A stretch of 13,148 bases of DNA from Candidatus Altimarinota bacterium (lineage in GTDB: Bacteria > Patescibacteriota > Gracilibacteria > BD1-5 > UBA6164), in the NCBI GenBank assembly GCA_020631575.1, contig JAHDGX010000001.1, positions 16,801 to 29,948 on the forward strand. Reading direction: 5' to 3'. A program made the position numbers and the translations under genes. Below are positions 1 through 7,398 of the stretch, piece by piece. The stretch's first letter is position 1. Each line of letters begins with the position of its first letter. Below the pieces are notes generated by a model, which saw only the letters and a program-made list of their open reading frames with translations, searched no databases and was not told the DNA's origin.

Positions 1-528
1 AAGAAATTTATAATGGATGATATGCCGTTTGAAATCGTATCATATGCTCAAAAAGTTATGGGACGATGAGGAAGTATCATTAATATTAAAGCCAAAAATC
101 TCCTTAATGGAGGGACGATAGCAAAAACTATATCAGATACCGATAAGTTTGCTCCAGCTGATATAGCAACAAAGAGCTATGACTATCTCTACAATGATGG
201 AACAAACTATATGTTTATGTCTCAAGAAACATATGAACAAGTAGAGCTTCCAAAAGAAACCCTTGATGGAGCTGAACTCTTTCTCAATGACGGGGATAAA
301 GTAAAACTTCAGGAGTATAATGGAAATCCTATTAATATAGAGCTTGATCCAAGCTGCGCTCTTGAGGTTACAGAGACTCCACCAGGAGAAAAATGAGATA
401 CAGCTACCGGAGGGAAAAAGCCAGCAACACTCTCTACTGGACTAGTTGTTCAAGTGCCACTTTTTATTAATGTTTGAGATATCATAAAAGTTGATACGAG
501 AACAAAAGATTATCTTTCAAGAGCATAA
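1..528 (+). CDS. efp: Translation elongation factor P (5' end outside window)
   Basis: EF-P binds between the ribosomal P and E sites and relieves stalling at proline runs. The 175 residues present match the family throughout: the KxKNLLNGG segment of the N-terminal KOW-like domain, the central YLYNDGTNYMFM strand, and the C-terminal OB domain with GDTATGGKKPATLSTG, VQVPLF and the IKVDTR signature. About 12 N-terminal residues are missing compared with the usual ~187. The first domain's tip loop, where E. coli carries beta-lysylated Lys34, reads M-G-R-G-G-S, so arginine (codon at 64-66) occupies the modified position. Three in-frame TGA codons (67, 394, 475) are read as glycine; the last lies in the segment V-G-D-I-I-K, where E. 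coli has I-G-E-V-I-K. It ends at TAA. The following gene starts 67 bp downstream on the same strand. Identification is secure. Confidence 0.95.
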
Positions 529-535
529 TAAGATA

Positions 536-563
536 TTGCATTTTTATGTTTCGAGCATAATAT
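536..563 (+). promoter_or_regulatory. Possible promoter of the lgt-like/comEC pair
   Basis: TTGCAT (536-541) is followed after 16 bp by TAATAT (558-563), in the short gap between efp and the next start at 596. The -10 match is mediocre and no clear terminator separates efp from this point, so read-through from efp is an equally good explanation. Confidence 0.3.
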
Positions 564-595
564 AGTACATAGATTTTACTCTTAAAATAAATAAC

Positions 596-1393
596 GTGTT
601 TCCATTTTTTGAGATCTTTCCATGAGCATTTCTCTACACTTTCTGACTTGCTCTTACTTTGTGTTTTTTCCTTTTTTTATGGAATTTAAAAAGACTTGCG
701 AAGCGTTTTGGGTATAGTTTTTCTTTCTTTACTCAGAATATATTGTGGTTTTTTCTTTCTACTTTTTTCTTCTCCCGTGCTTTCTATGTCTTAGGAAAAT
801 GGAATGATATGAAATTCATTAAAGACCCGTTTCAATTTTTTATAATGAATGAATTCAACTTCTCTCTTTTTGGTGCTATGTTTGGCTTTGGACTCGTTCT
901 GTACATGTTATCAAGACTAGAAAAAAGTAGTATCTTACGGTATATAGATGGTGTTGTATTATCGTTTTTATTTATACTTGTAATTGGGTATATAGGAGCA
1001 TTTTTTGGATGACAAGTATATGGAAGAGAAACAGCTCTAGGAATAGAACTTACATATACAAACGCATATTCTCCAGTACCATTTCAAGTTCCTGTATTTC
1101 CACTTCCTCTCGTATATATGTTTATGAGTTTTGTGATATTTTGTGCTATGTATATGCTTTCTTTATTCATTCATATTAAGGGGTATATTGGATATATTGG
1201 ATTGATGCTTTTTTCATCTATGATCATTATATTTGAGTCATTTAGTGGAAAACAAGATATCCTATCAGTTGTAAGTATATTTAATTTACCACAGGTATTT
1301 GCTTTGATATTGCTTATATGGAGCTGATATCAATTCGCTCAAATATTTTCTTCTGATGACACGCATCCAGCTCATATAGATGTGGCATCATAA
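596..1393 (+). CDS. Lgt-like multi-pass membrane protein (prolipoprotein diacylglyceryl transferase homologue, likely catalytically degenerate)
   Basis: A 265-residue polytopic membrane protein with about seven hydrophobic segments and four TGA-encoded glycines (623, 644, 1013, 1325). The order of motifs follows Lgt, which attaches diacylglycerol to lipobox cysteines in the inner membrane: an N-terminal F-P-x-F-x-I-F-P-G-A-F-L-Y-T-F-G-L, a central S-L-F-G-A-M-F-G, then G-Y-I-G-A-F-F-G-G-Q-V-Y-G-R (131-144), P-F-Q-V-P-V-F-P-L-P-L-V-Y (162-174) and I-F-E-S-F-S (212-217). Aligned by eye to E. coli Lgt, Tyr26, His103, Arg143, Asn146, Glu151 and Arg239 become F, F, Y, A, Q and I; only the final Glu (E214) survives. 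GTG at 596 is chosen because it is the first start-type codon after the TAG at 563 and keeps the FPxFxIFP segment; a TTG at 659 would remove the first helix. It overlaps comEC by 14 bp, suggesting coupled translation. Homology is fairly confident, activity doubtful. Confidence 0.65.
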
Positions 1394-2864
1394 TAATATA
1401 TCTTCGTTTTTCACTGTATTTCTTCTCTCTGTTTTATGAGGGATACTACTTTGAAATACGATACCACAAGTATCTTTGCTCGGGATTATATATGTATTTT
1501 TCCTAATCATTGTGTTGTATATATGTTTCTTTCTGAAGCATATATTTTTTTATGCTCTTGTTTGAACGGTTGCAGTCCTGGTATGACTTACAGTATCACT
1601 ACAACACAGTAGCATATTGAACGAAAACTTGATGCAAATGAGTCCTTATGAGTGACTCTATATTGAGTATTCTGGAAAGGTACATGGTTTGTATAAAAAG
1701 AGAGATTTTGATAGCGAATATATTATTTCTCTTCAATCTATACATAACAATGTTATAGATCGTGAAATACATCATATTTTACGTCTCCCAAACAATTTTA
1801 CTCTTCGTGATGGTGATATTATATCCTACAGTTGAAAAATGTATCCCATCGAAGATTTTGATGGCTTTGCATATAAAAAATTTATGCTATCCAAAAAGAT
1901 ATATTTTACTACTTCTGCAAATGCAGTTCAAGTATTTGGAAATACAAATTCGTATTTTCAGAATCAGTTTTATGATTTGAGACAGGATTTTCTTGGGAGA
2001 ATTCAGAAAATATTTCCTCAGAGAGAAGCTATATTTCTCTCATGAATTTTATTTTGAGCTCGGGAAAATATACCACAAGATTTAAAAGAAGATTTCAATA
2101 ACTCATGACTCACTCATTTTATTGCCGTAAGTTGATTTAATATAACGATTTGTATTATCTTTCTAAGTTTCTTCGTATGAATGTTTCCATTTTGGCTGCG
2201 TTTTATCATAATGTGAGGTTGTATTAGTCTCTTTGCTATTTTTGTATGAGGATGAGCTCCAGTTGTACGGGCAAGTATTATGTGAATACTGTGATATATG
2301 TTTTTAGAATCTGGAAATAAAGTTCTTCATATACCACTGCTTGCATTTACAGCAGCTGTTATGACGATTATGAGTCCATTGTCGTTGAGTTATGATGTGA
2401 GTCTTCACTTAAGTTTTCTTGCTGTGATAGGGATTATCTATACGCAGGATATATTTCAAAAGGTGTTTTCATTTATTCCAAACACTCTCGCAGTACGTGA
2501 GGCTCTTGTACTTACCTTTGCAGCTTTGAGTTTTAGTCTTCCTATTATGATGTTCCAATTTTGACAAGTATCTCTCCTTGCTCCTTTTGCCAATATGGCT
2601 GTGACTTGGACAATTCCCCTTGCAATGTTGACAGGAGCATTGACGCTCATAGCAGACGCTATACATCCAGTTCTATGAGAAATACTATGATATATTGCCT
2701 GGACGCTCCTCAAGTTTGACATGCTTATGGTGCATCTATTTTGAAATATTGAATGGGCACTTTTGAAAATGGATTTATGACCATTTTCCGTGTATCTTCA
2801 GTCGTTGTATTTTATTATACTATGATATGTGTTATTGGTTATAAGATTGAAATACAAGAGATAA
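1380..2864 (+). CDS. comEC: ComEC/Rec2-family DNA uptake channel protein (no beta-lactamase-like domain)
   Basis: ComEC forms the inner-membrane channel that takes single-stranded DNA into the cytoplasm during natural transformation. The 494-residue product has hydrophobic helices at about 8-80, an extracytoplasmic OB-like (DUF4131) domain at about 85-205 containing the G-K-V-H-G-L-Y and F-T-L-R-D-G-D segments, then the Competence domain. The family motif G-L-T-H-F-I-A-V-S-G-F-N lies at 243-254 and V-V-R-A-S-I-M-G follows near 295. Several of these glycines, including the one in AVSG, are TGA. It ends at TAA after the last helix, with no C-terminal metallo-beta-lactamase-like domain; such short forms are known. 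The ATG at 1380 overlaps the end of the Lgt-like gene, and the stop codon directly abuts the stop of the opposing gene. No competence pilus or comEA gene is visible in the window. Confidence 0.92.
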
Positions 2865-4307
2865 TTAGCTTTGAGCTCTTGGAGTTTCTCATGCTTCTGA
2901 TCCAGTATCGAGATCTCCAGCTACAAATACATCTCATGATTTTTCACTAGTCTCCAAGGAAGTATATATATCATCTACTCAGGGTTGTAATTTAGTTGCA
3001 GTGTTTTGCTCTACCATAAGTCTTTGAATGTTTTGAAATTCTGCTTCTAGAAAGAGAGCCTTTTGCTCAGAATTTTTCCTTTGTCTATATGCTTCATTTT
3101 GTCTACTTTTTCATCTCACTCCCTCAGCATTATTTACAGTTGTGTATATCAACATCAAATCTGCCTGCATTTGCTCTGGACTTTCAGATCATGCTTGTAT
3201 TCTTTCGTGAGCATCATCAAACTCTTGTGTTCTCGTAAAAGTATATTTTCCTTCTATGATTTTATTTGCTGATATTTGACTCGCAAGTATGAGAGAAGCT
3301 TTTGTGTCTACTTCTCATTCTGCTCACAGAATTCTTGTATAGTTTTCAGAAATAAGATTTGTAAAAGTATCTCCTCAAGAACTATTTTTATCTACTCTAT
3401 CTTCTTCTGCTACAGAAAAGTCCTCATACATATCGGCTCTTCGTTTGTCTATAGTGGAAGGATTATCAAGTTCTCTTGCCTGATTTACGGCCTCATGGTT
3501 GTCTCCCAATATATCAGACATTGCGTCTACTATGTCTACTCAGTTCAAGTATCAGTTAGATATTTCTTCTACTTGCTGAGGAGATATGTCATGAAGAGGA
3601 TCAGTTATTTGTCATGTTTCTGGTACATGCGCATTAATAAGAGGAGTATATCTACTCTCATTAAACTCTCTTCCTGCGATTTCTTCTATGCTTTCATCTG
3701 TCTCATTGAGTTCTCAAATATTCGTGTCATTTCGCAAAAGAGAAGTCGCATCATCTCACATACGGAGTGTATCTCAAATTTGTAGATGATCAGCTTGAGA
3801 ATTGAAGTTTATGTGTCTATTGCTTCCAAGAAAGGTATTGATGTAGCTCGCGTTCATTCATGCTTTTACAGTAATCCCCTCCTGAGAAGAGAGATTCTCT
3901 TGGATACGAATACTCGTGAGTCTTGGATCTACGTATTGCGCTATAGCGTCTGCAAGATCTTCTCTATTCTCTTCTGGAACATCACTACTCATCAGAGCTT
4001 GGTAGATGGAACCATCAAGATCTCAGGAACCAGTAAAATTATCTCTCACACTATCAGTAATCTCTGGCATAATGAGATCAATATCACTTGCATATATATC
4101 ATCGAAGTGACGAGTGTTCGTTTCTTGTTGTTCTATGGTGAGTGGCTCTCATTCAGAAGCCCGAGTGTAAAGAGCTTGATTTAATTTTTTTCATGCTGCT
4201 TCAAAGTCTGCTTCTTCTCATCTTCGAAGAAATTCGGCATCAGCTTCTCTTTTTAATTGTGCTTGCTCAAGTGTTTCGGCCATTTGAGAGCCTGGATCAA
4301 AAACCAT
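2865..4307 (-). CDS. Large acidic cytoplasmic protein of unknown function
   Basis: A 480-residue open frame with UGA read as glycine (about 19 TGA codons), from ATG at 4307 to TAA at 2865. I do not recognise it. It has no signal peptide and no membrane segment, is rich in Asp, Glu, Gln, Asn and Ser, and I saw no cysteine or tryptophan. The N-terminal ~50 residues (EQAQLKREADAEFLRR and on) and residues ~390-440 (SRQNEAYRQRK, EAEFQNIQRLMVEQN) look like charged amphipathic helix or coiled coil. The middle holds repeated acidic D/E-rich stretches, and the C-terminus is a low-complexity G/S/E/D tail. It lies downstream of gatA, separated by a terminator that contains this gene's own promoter, so it is probably a separate unit. 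The start has the ACTATT-ATG context. An alternative in-frame ATG sits eight codons downstream. That it is a real gene is strongly supported by the long open frame and absence of TAA/TAG. Confidence 0.8.
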
Positions 4308-4326
4308 AATAGTTTTATAAAAAATA

Positions 4327-4354
4327 ATCCCTTATATTGTATCATATAAGGGAT
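4327..4354 (-). terminator. Factor-independent terminator of gatA
   Basis: Perfect 11-bp inverted repeat (4327-4337 with 4344-4354, 6-nt loop) located 23 bp past the gatA stop. On the minus strand it is followed by a U-rich run (TATTTTTTAT). It has no comparable T run right after it on the plus strand, so it acts for gatA. Confidence 0.75.
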
Positions 4355-4365
4355 AAAAACTGCAA
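4336..4365 (-). promoter_or_regulatory. Promoter of the acidic unknown protein, nested in the gatA terminator
   Basis: On the minus strand TTGCAG (4365-4360), an 18-bp spacer and TACAAT (4341-4336) preceded by TGA, giving an extended -10 TGATACAAT. The -10 lies in the loop and first bases of the 3' arm of the gatA terminator hairpin. The predicted transcript starts about 20 nt before the ATG at 4307. Confidence 0.55.
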
Positions 4366-4376
4366 ATATGGTGAGT

Positions 4377-5828
4377 TTAGATATTTTTTGGGATCATTGA
4401 TTCTCTTAAACCAAGGGATTGTTCTAAGCTGTGAGCAACACTGAGAAGTTTTGCTTCTCAAAGTCTTGGGCCTAGGATTTGGAATCATACTGGGAGAGAC
4501 TCCGCTACATCATCTTCACTCTGAGCAAAACCGCAAGGAATAGATATCCCGGGAAGTCCAGCAAGTGAAGCTGGAATAGTATATGCATCCTCAAGATACA
4601 TCTTAAGAGGGTCATTCGTAAGTTTTCAGATTTCCCATGCGACAGATGGAGCAACAGGCCCTACAATAACATCAACACTTTCAAAAGCTTTTTTAAAGTC
4701 TTCTATTATGAGGGTTCTGACCTGAGCAGCTTTTTTATAGTAAGCATCATAAAAACCAGCAGAGAGTACATATGATCCTAGGATAGATCGTCTTTTGGGC
4801 TCATTTCCAAGTCCTTCTCCTCTATTATGGAGATATATTTCATCTACTCCATTATTTGGAGTGTCACTATTATGTCCATATCTGATTCCATCGAGCCGAG
4901 CTAGATTTGTTGACACTTCCGCAGGACATATGATGTAGTATGACGCTATAGCATACTTTGTCATTGGCAATGATATGTCTACTATCTCTGCTCCCTCTGC
5001 TTTCATGTGATCGATTGTTTGAGTAATTTTTTCTCGTACTCAGGCATCGAGACCTTCTTCAAAGTATTCTTTTGGGACTCAGACTCTGACTCCTGACATG
5101 TTTTGTTTTTTCATGTCAGATATGTTGATAGTGTCTTTTCACTCGAGAGATGAACTTTCGAGCTCATCATGACCATTCATGATATTGTAGAGATATGCAG
5201 CGTCTTCGACAGTATTTGTAAAAGTTCCAGGAGTATCGAGACTGGATGCCATTGGCATGATACCAAAACGTGAGTTTCGTCCATAACTAGGTTTAAAACC
5301 AACCACTCAGCACATACTCGCTGGCTGCCTGATTGAACCTCCCGTATCAGTTCCGAGAGCTGCTGGCACTAAACCTGCAGCAACAGCTGCAGCTGATCCC
5401 GAACTTGATCCTCCAGGAATTCTATTTGTTCCATGAGGATTTTTTGTGACTTTGGTCTTTGAGTTTTCTCAGCTACTTCCCATAGCAAATTCATCCATAT
5501 TACATTTCCCGAGAGAGCTCATTCCTGCTGTCTTAAGTTTTTTTGTTATTGTAGACTCATATGGTGGCACGTACTCTGCGAGCATTTTTGATGCCCCTGT
5601 AGTTGAGATACCTTTTTCACAGTATATATCTTTTATCCCGAAAGGAATTCAGCAAAGTTCATCATTAGATTCATTAAAACCACCTTCGCTAAGTGAATTA
5701 AAACTTCCAATATTATCGTCTAACTGCTTTGTTCGCGTCAGAAAATAATCCCAGACTTCTCGAGAAGTAACTTCTTTATTTTCTATAAGCTCCTTGAGCT
5801 CGAGGACACTTTTATGAGCGAGGTTCAT
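4377..5828 (-). CDS. gatA: Aspartyl/glutamyl-tRNA(Asn/Gln) amidotransferase subunit A
   Basis: GatA is the amidase of the GatCAB complex; it releases ammonia from glutamine so that Glu-tRNA(Gln) or Asp-tRNA(Asn) can be amidated. The 483-residue product is full length (family ~480-490). The amidase-signature triad is in place: Lys66 in the I-K-D motif, Ser141 in P-G-G-S-S-S-G-S and Ser165 in D-T-G-G-S-I-R-Q-P-A. The 75- and 24-residue spacings match S. aureus GatA (K79, S154, S178). Other landmarks are NMDEFAMGSSGENS, GFKPSYGR, DTPG, and the C-terminal LPVGFQILGPRLGE. TGA supplies conserved glycines, for example in MGSSGEN and PVGFQ. gatB and gatC are not adjacent, so the partners must lie elsewhere. 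It has its own promoter inside the rplS terminator and its own terminator. The ATG at 5828 gives the expected N-terminus. Confidence 0.96.
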
Positions 5829-5861
5829 ATATGTATGAGTTTTTTGATAAATATTGCCCGA

Positions 5862-5889
5862 ATTATAGGCAAAAAATAAAACATCTCAA
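5862..5889 (-). promoter_or_regulatory. Promoter of gatA, nested in the rplS terminator
   Basis: Minus strand TTGAGA (5889-5884), 16-bp spacer, TATAAT (5867-5862). The -35 box begins in the loop and continues into the 3' arm of the rplS terminator. Predicted leader is about 27 nt before the gatA ATG. Confidence 0.65.
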
Positions 5890-5908
5890 GAGAGATGTTT
5901 TATTTTTT
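5871..5908 (-). terminator. Strong terminator downstream of rplS
   Basis: Perfect 17-bp inverted repeat (5871-5887 with 5892-5908, 4-nt loop) just past the rplS stop. Its GATGTTTT-type core is flanked by A and T runs on both sides, so it could also act on plus-strand transcripts, but no plus-strand gene precedes it. Confidence 0.85.
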
Positions 5909-5916
5909 TAGAATTC

Positions 5917-6399
5917 TTATTTTTCCTCAGTTTTTGTTTCTTCAGCTGGAGTTTCTACTTGTGCTTCTGCTTTTGGAGTCTCAGTTTTTACTTCTGGAAG
6001 TTCAACTTTTGGAAGCGCTTTCGCAGTATTAAGTGTAGCTTTATCCATTTTGATTTCTTTGAGTCTCGCAGCCTTACCTGTAAGTTCCCTGATAAACTTA
6101 ATAGATTTTCTTCTTACCTTAAATTGTCTAAGCACTTCGATTTTTTCAATTGTAGGAGAGTGGATAGCAAAGATTTTTTCTACACCAAATGCTCCAACTT
6201 TTCTTCTTACTGTAATAGTTTTTTCAAGTTCGGATTTCCCAGCTATTTTTATAACAATACCTTTAAATCTTTGGATTCTTTCTTTGTTTCCTTCTTTAAT
6301 GATTTGGTATACTTCTACTTCCATACCAGTTTTAATGTCTGGCCTTCCTGAAGCAAGAAATTCGCTTTGAGCTTTTCTTACTATATCTACGTTCGTCAT
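5917..6399 (-). CDS. rplS: 50S ribosomal protein bL19 with a C-terminal extension
   Basis: bL19 lies at the interface of the 50S and 30S subunits. Residues 20-116 match the family: the R-P-D-I-K-T-G-M-x-V-E-V segment, I-Q-R-F-K-G-I-V-I (42-50), T-I-T-V-R-R, V-E-K-I-F-x-x-H-S-P, and the closing R-E-L-T-G-K-A-A-R-L-K-E. The usual protein ends at about this point (~115 residues). Here a further ~45 residues rich in Lys, Glu, Pro, Thr and Ala follow, with repeated V-E-x-P / T-P-x-E units and no hydrophobic core, so probably a disordered tail. This is the only long gene here with no TGA codon: all its glycines are GGN. The ATG at 6399 follows an A-rich stretch with no Shine-Dalgarno sequence. It has a good promoter (6474-6447), a hairpin in its leader and a strong terminator, so it is transcribed alone. 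Confidence 0.95.
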   Translation of the reverse strand: MTNVDIVRKAQSEFLASGRPDIKTGMEVEVYQIIKEGNKERIQRFKGIVIKIAGKSELEKTITVRRKVGAFGVEKIFAIHSPTIEKIEVLRQFKVRRKSIKFIRELTGKAARLKEIKMDKATLNTAKALPKVELPEVKTETPKAEAQVETPAEETKTEEK

Positions 6400-6420
6400 G
6401 CTTTTTTAGATAAAAAATAC

Positions 6421-6436
6421 TCACGTCCCCGCGTGA
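6421..6436 (-). promoter_or_regulatory. Hairpin in the rplS leader, possible attenuator
   Basis: On the minus strand TCACG and CGTGA pair across a 6-nt loop CGGGGA, followed by GTATTTTTT and then the rplS start about 22 nt downstream of the hairpin. It lies between the predicted transcription start and the ATG. The short stem plus T run could be an attenuator or protein-binding leader. I see no match to a known L19 leader, and chance is possible. Confidence 0.3.
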
Positions 6437-6446
6437 AATCGAGCAT

Positions 6447-6474
6447 ATCATATGAAGAAATACTTATTTGGCAA
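6447..6474 (-). promoter_or_regulatory. Promoter of rplS
   Basis: Minus strand TTGCCA (6474-6469), 16-bp spacer, TATGAT (6452-6447). The predicted start near 6440 gives a leader of about 40 nt that includes the hairpin. Confidence 0.6.
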
Positions 6475-6500
6475 ACTTTTTTCTATACTTTCACCTGTAA

Positions 6501-6515
6501 ATATGATACAATATA
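6501..6515 (+). promoter_or_regulatory. Extended -10 promoter of the 6543-7320 unit
   Basis: TGATACAAT (6504-6512) is an extended -10 element about 30 bp before the ATG at 6543. No good -35 box is visible at 16-18 bp spacing. The surrounding 15-mer ATATGATACAATATA (6501-6515) recurs exactly, on the minus strand, in the promoter at 4347-4333. Confidence 0.5.
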
Positions 6516-6542
6516 TGTATATACCTTCTAGATTTCATAATT

Positions 6543-7037
6543 ATGGATTTTAAAGACTTAATGGATAATGCAAAGCAATTGAAAGATAAGGCTTCCAGAG
6601 CTACTCAGCAGGCTATAGATTATAGCGCTCAAAAGCTTGCGGATTCCAAATTTACTATTACAAGCATAGATGATTTAGAGGAATTTATTCAAAAATCGAA
6701 GACGACAACAGGTACAGATTCAGATACATGAAAGAAAAAAGAGTTTCAGCATAGGGCTATTGTAATATTTGTTGATACTGGGTCAGAGTTCTTTAAGTCT
6801 TTACTCTATAAGCTCCCTGTACTTCAAACAAAAGCTTTTTCTCAAAACATTGCACTAAGGCTTGCAGATATTTCTATGAAAAAGCTTGATAAAAAAGAGT
6901 ATCAGATAGGGAGAGAAGAAACTTTGCTAGTATTTGAAAATATGAAGATTACGAAAGTCCTCAGTTGACAAGAAAACATACAAAAAGTTGTAAAATCAAT
7001 GAGTCTCGATATAAATAAGAGTATAGAAGAACTCTAA
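6543..7037 (+). CDS. Small protein, possible thioredoxin-like fold without CxxC
   Basis: A 164-residue protein with two TGA glycines (6729, 6966). The first ~60 residues are a charged helical segment (KQLKDKASRATQQA and on) ending in a Thr-rich linker. The rest has the thioredoxin order: strand (A-I-V-I-F-V, ~72-77), helix, strand (I-A-L-R-L-A-D-I), helix, strand (E-T-L-L-V-F-E-N, ~128-135), strand (K-I-T-K-V-L-S-G) and a closing helix (E-N-I-Q-K-V-V-K-S). The F-V-D-T-G-S-E-F-F segment sits where thioredoxins have W-C-G-P-C, and Glu replaces the cis-proline before T-L-L-V-F, so it would not be a redox enzyme. This is a by-eye reading and could be wrong. The 16-nt gap to the next gene and the shared terminator indicate a two-gene transcript. 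Confidence 0.75.
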
Positions 7038-7053
7038 TTTATAGCTCAACATC

Positions 7054-7320
7054 ATGATAGAAATATCTATTCTCGAACTTCTCTATTTAGTACTTACATT
7101 TTTTTTAGTCATTATTGGAACACTTTTAACCTTTGTTCTACTGCGGCTATATAAGATTCTTTCTGTCTGAGTAGAACTTACAAATTATTACTGGGAAATA
7201 AAGAAGCTGCTTGCATACTATACCCAGGCTTCATTTGTTATGAAAGATAGGATATTCGATATATTTCGCGAGAGTGTAGAAGATGCTACTGAAACAGTAG
7301 AAGACTCTACACAAAAATAG
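7054..7320 (+). CDS. Small single-span membrane protein, unknown function
   Basis: 88 residues with one hydrophobic segment at about 6-32, then a positively charged R-L-Y-K turn and an amphipathic region (E-I-K-K-L-L-A-Y-Y-T) ending in an acidic D-A-T-E-T-V-E-D tail. The charge pattern suggests N-terminus out, C-terminus in the cytoplasm. A TGA at 7168 is read as glycine. It ends with TAG, the only TAG stop seen here. It is co-transcribed with the upstream gene (16-nt gap) and followed at once by a terminator. I do not recognise a family. Confidence 0.75.
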
Positions 7321-7327
7321 TTTAGAG

Positions 7328-7356
7328 ATAACAAGAGTTTCTTGTTATTTTTTTTT
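7328..7356 (+). terminator. Factor-independent terminator of the 6543-7320 unit
   Basis: ATAACAAG (7328-7335) pairs with CTTGTTAT (7341-7348) across a 5-nt loop and is followed by a run of nine T. It sits 8 bp past the TAG stop. Confidence 0.85.
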
Positions 7357-7369
7357 GCTGAGATATAAT
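7342..7369 (+). promoter_or_regulatory. Promoter of mutL, nested in the preceding terminator
   Basis: TTGTTA (7342-7347), 16-bp spacer, TATAAT (7364-7369, consensus). The -35 box is the 3' arm of the terminator stem and the spacer contains its T run. Predicted leader before the ATG at 7399 is about 23 nt. Confidence 0.65.
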
Positions 7370-7398
7370 TCAGAAAACATTTTCTTATTCTTACTTAT

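Noticed and set aside
529..563. Terminator after efp
   Set aside because: ATATTGC and GCATAATAT can pair only with a bulge and no T run follows, so it is too weak to call.
659..1012. A TTG-started 117-residue protein and a second short one at 1118-1327
   Set aside because: They are pieces of the Lgt-like gene separated by TGA=Gly codons; reading through gives one 265-residue protein.
3063..4184. Plus-strand open frames of 69-169 codons lying opposite the acidic unknown gene
   Set aside because: They are antisense shadows. Their predicted products are Ser/Ile/Phe/Cys-rich with no domain pattern, whereas the minus strand gives one continuous 481-codon frame under UGA=Gly.
5959..6370. Two plus-strand open frames of over 100 codons opposite rplS
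   Set aside because: They are the antisense of a clear bL19 gene, and their composition reflects the complement of Lys/Glu codons.
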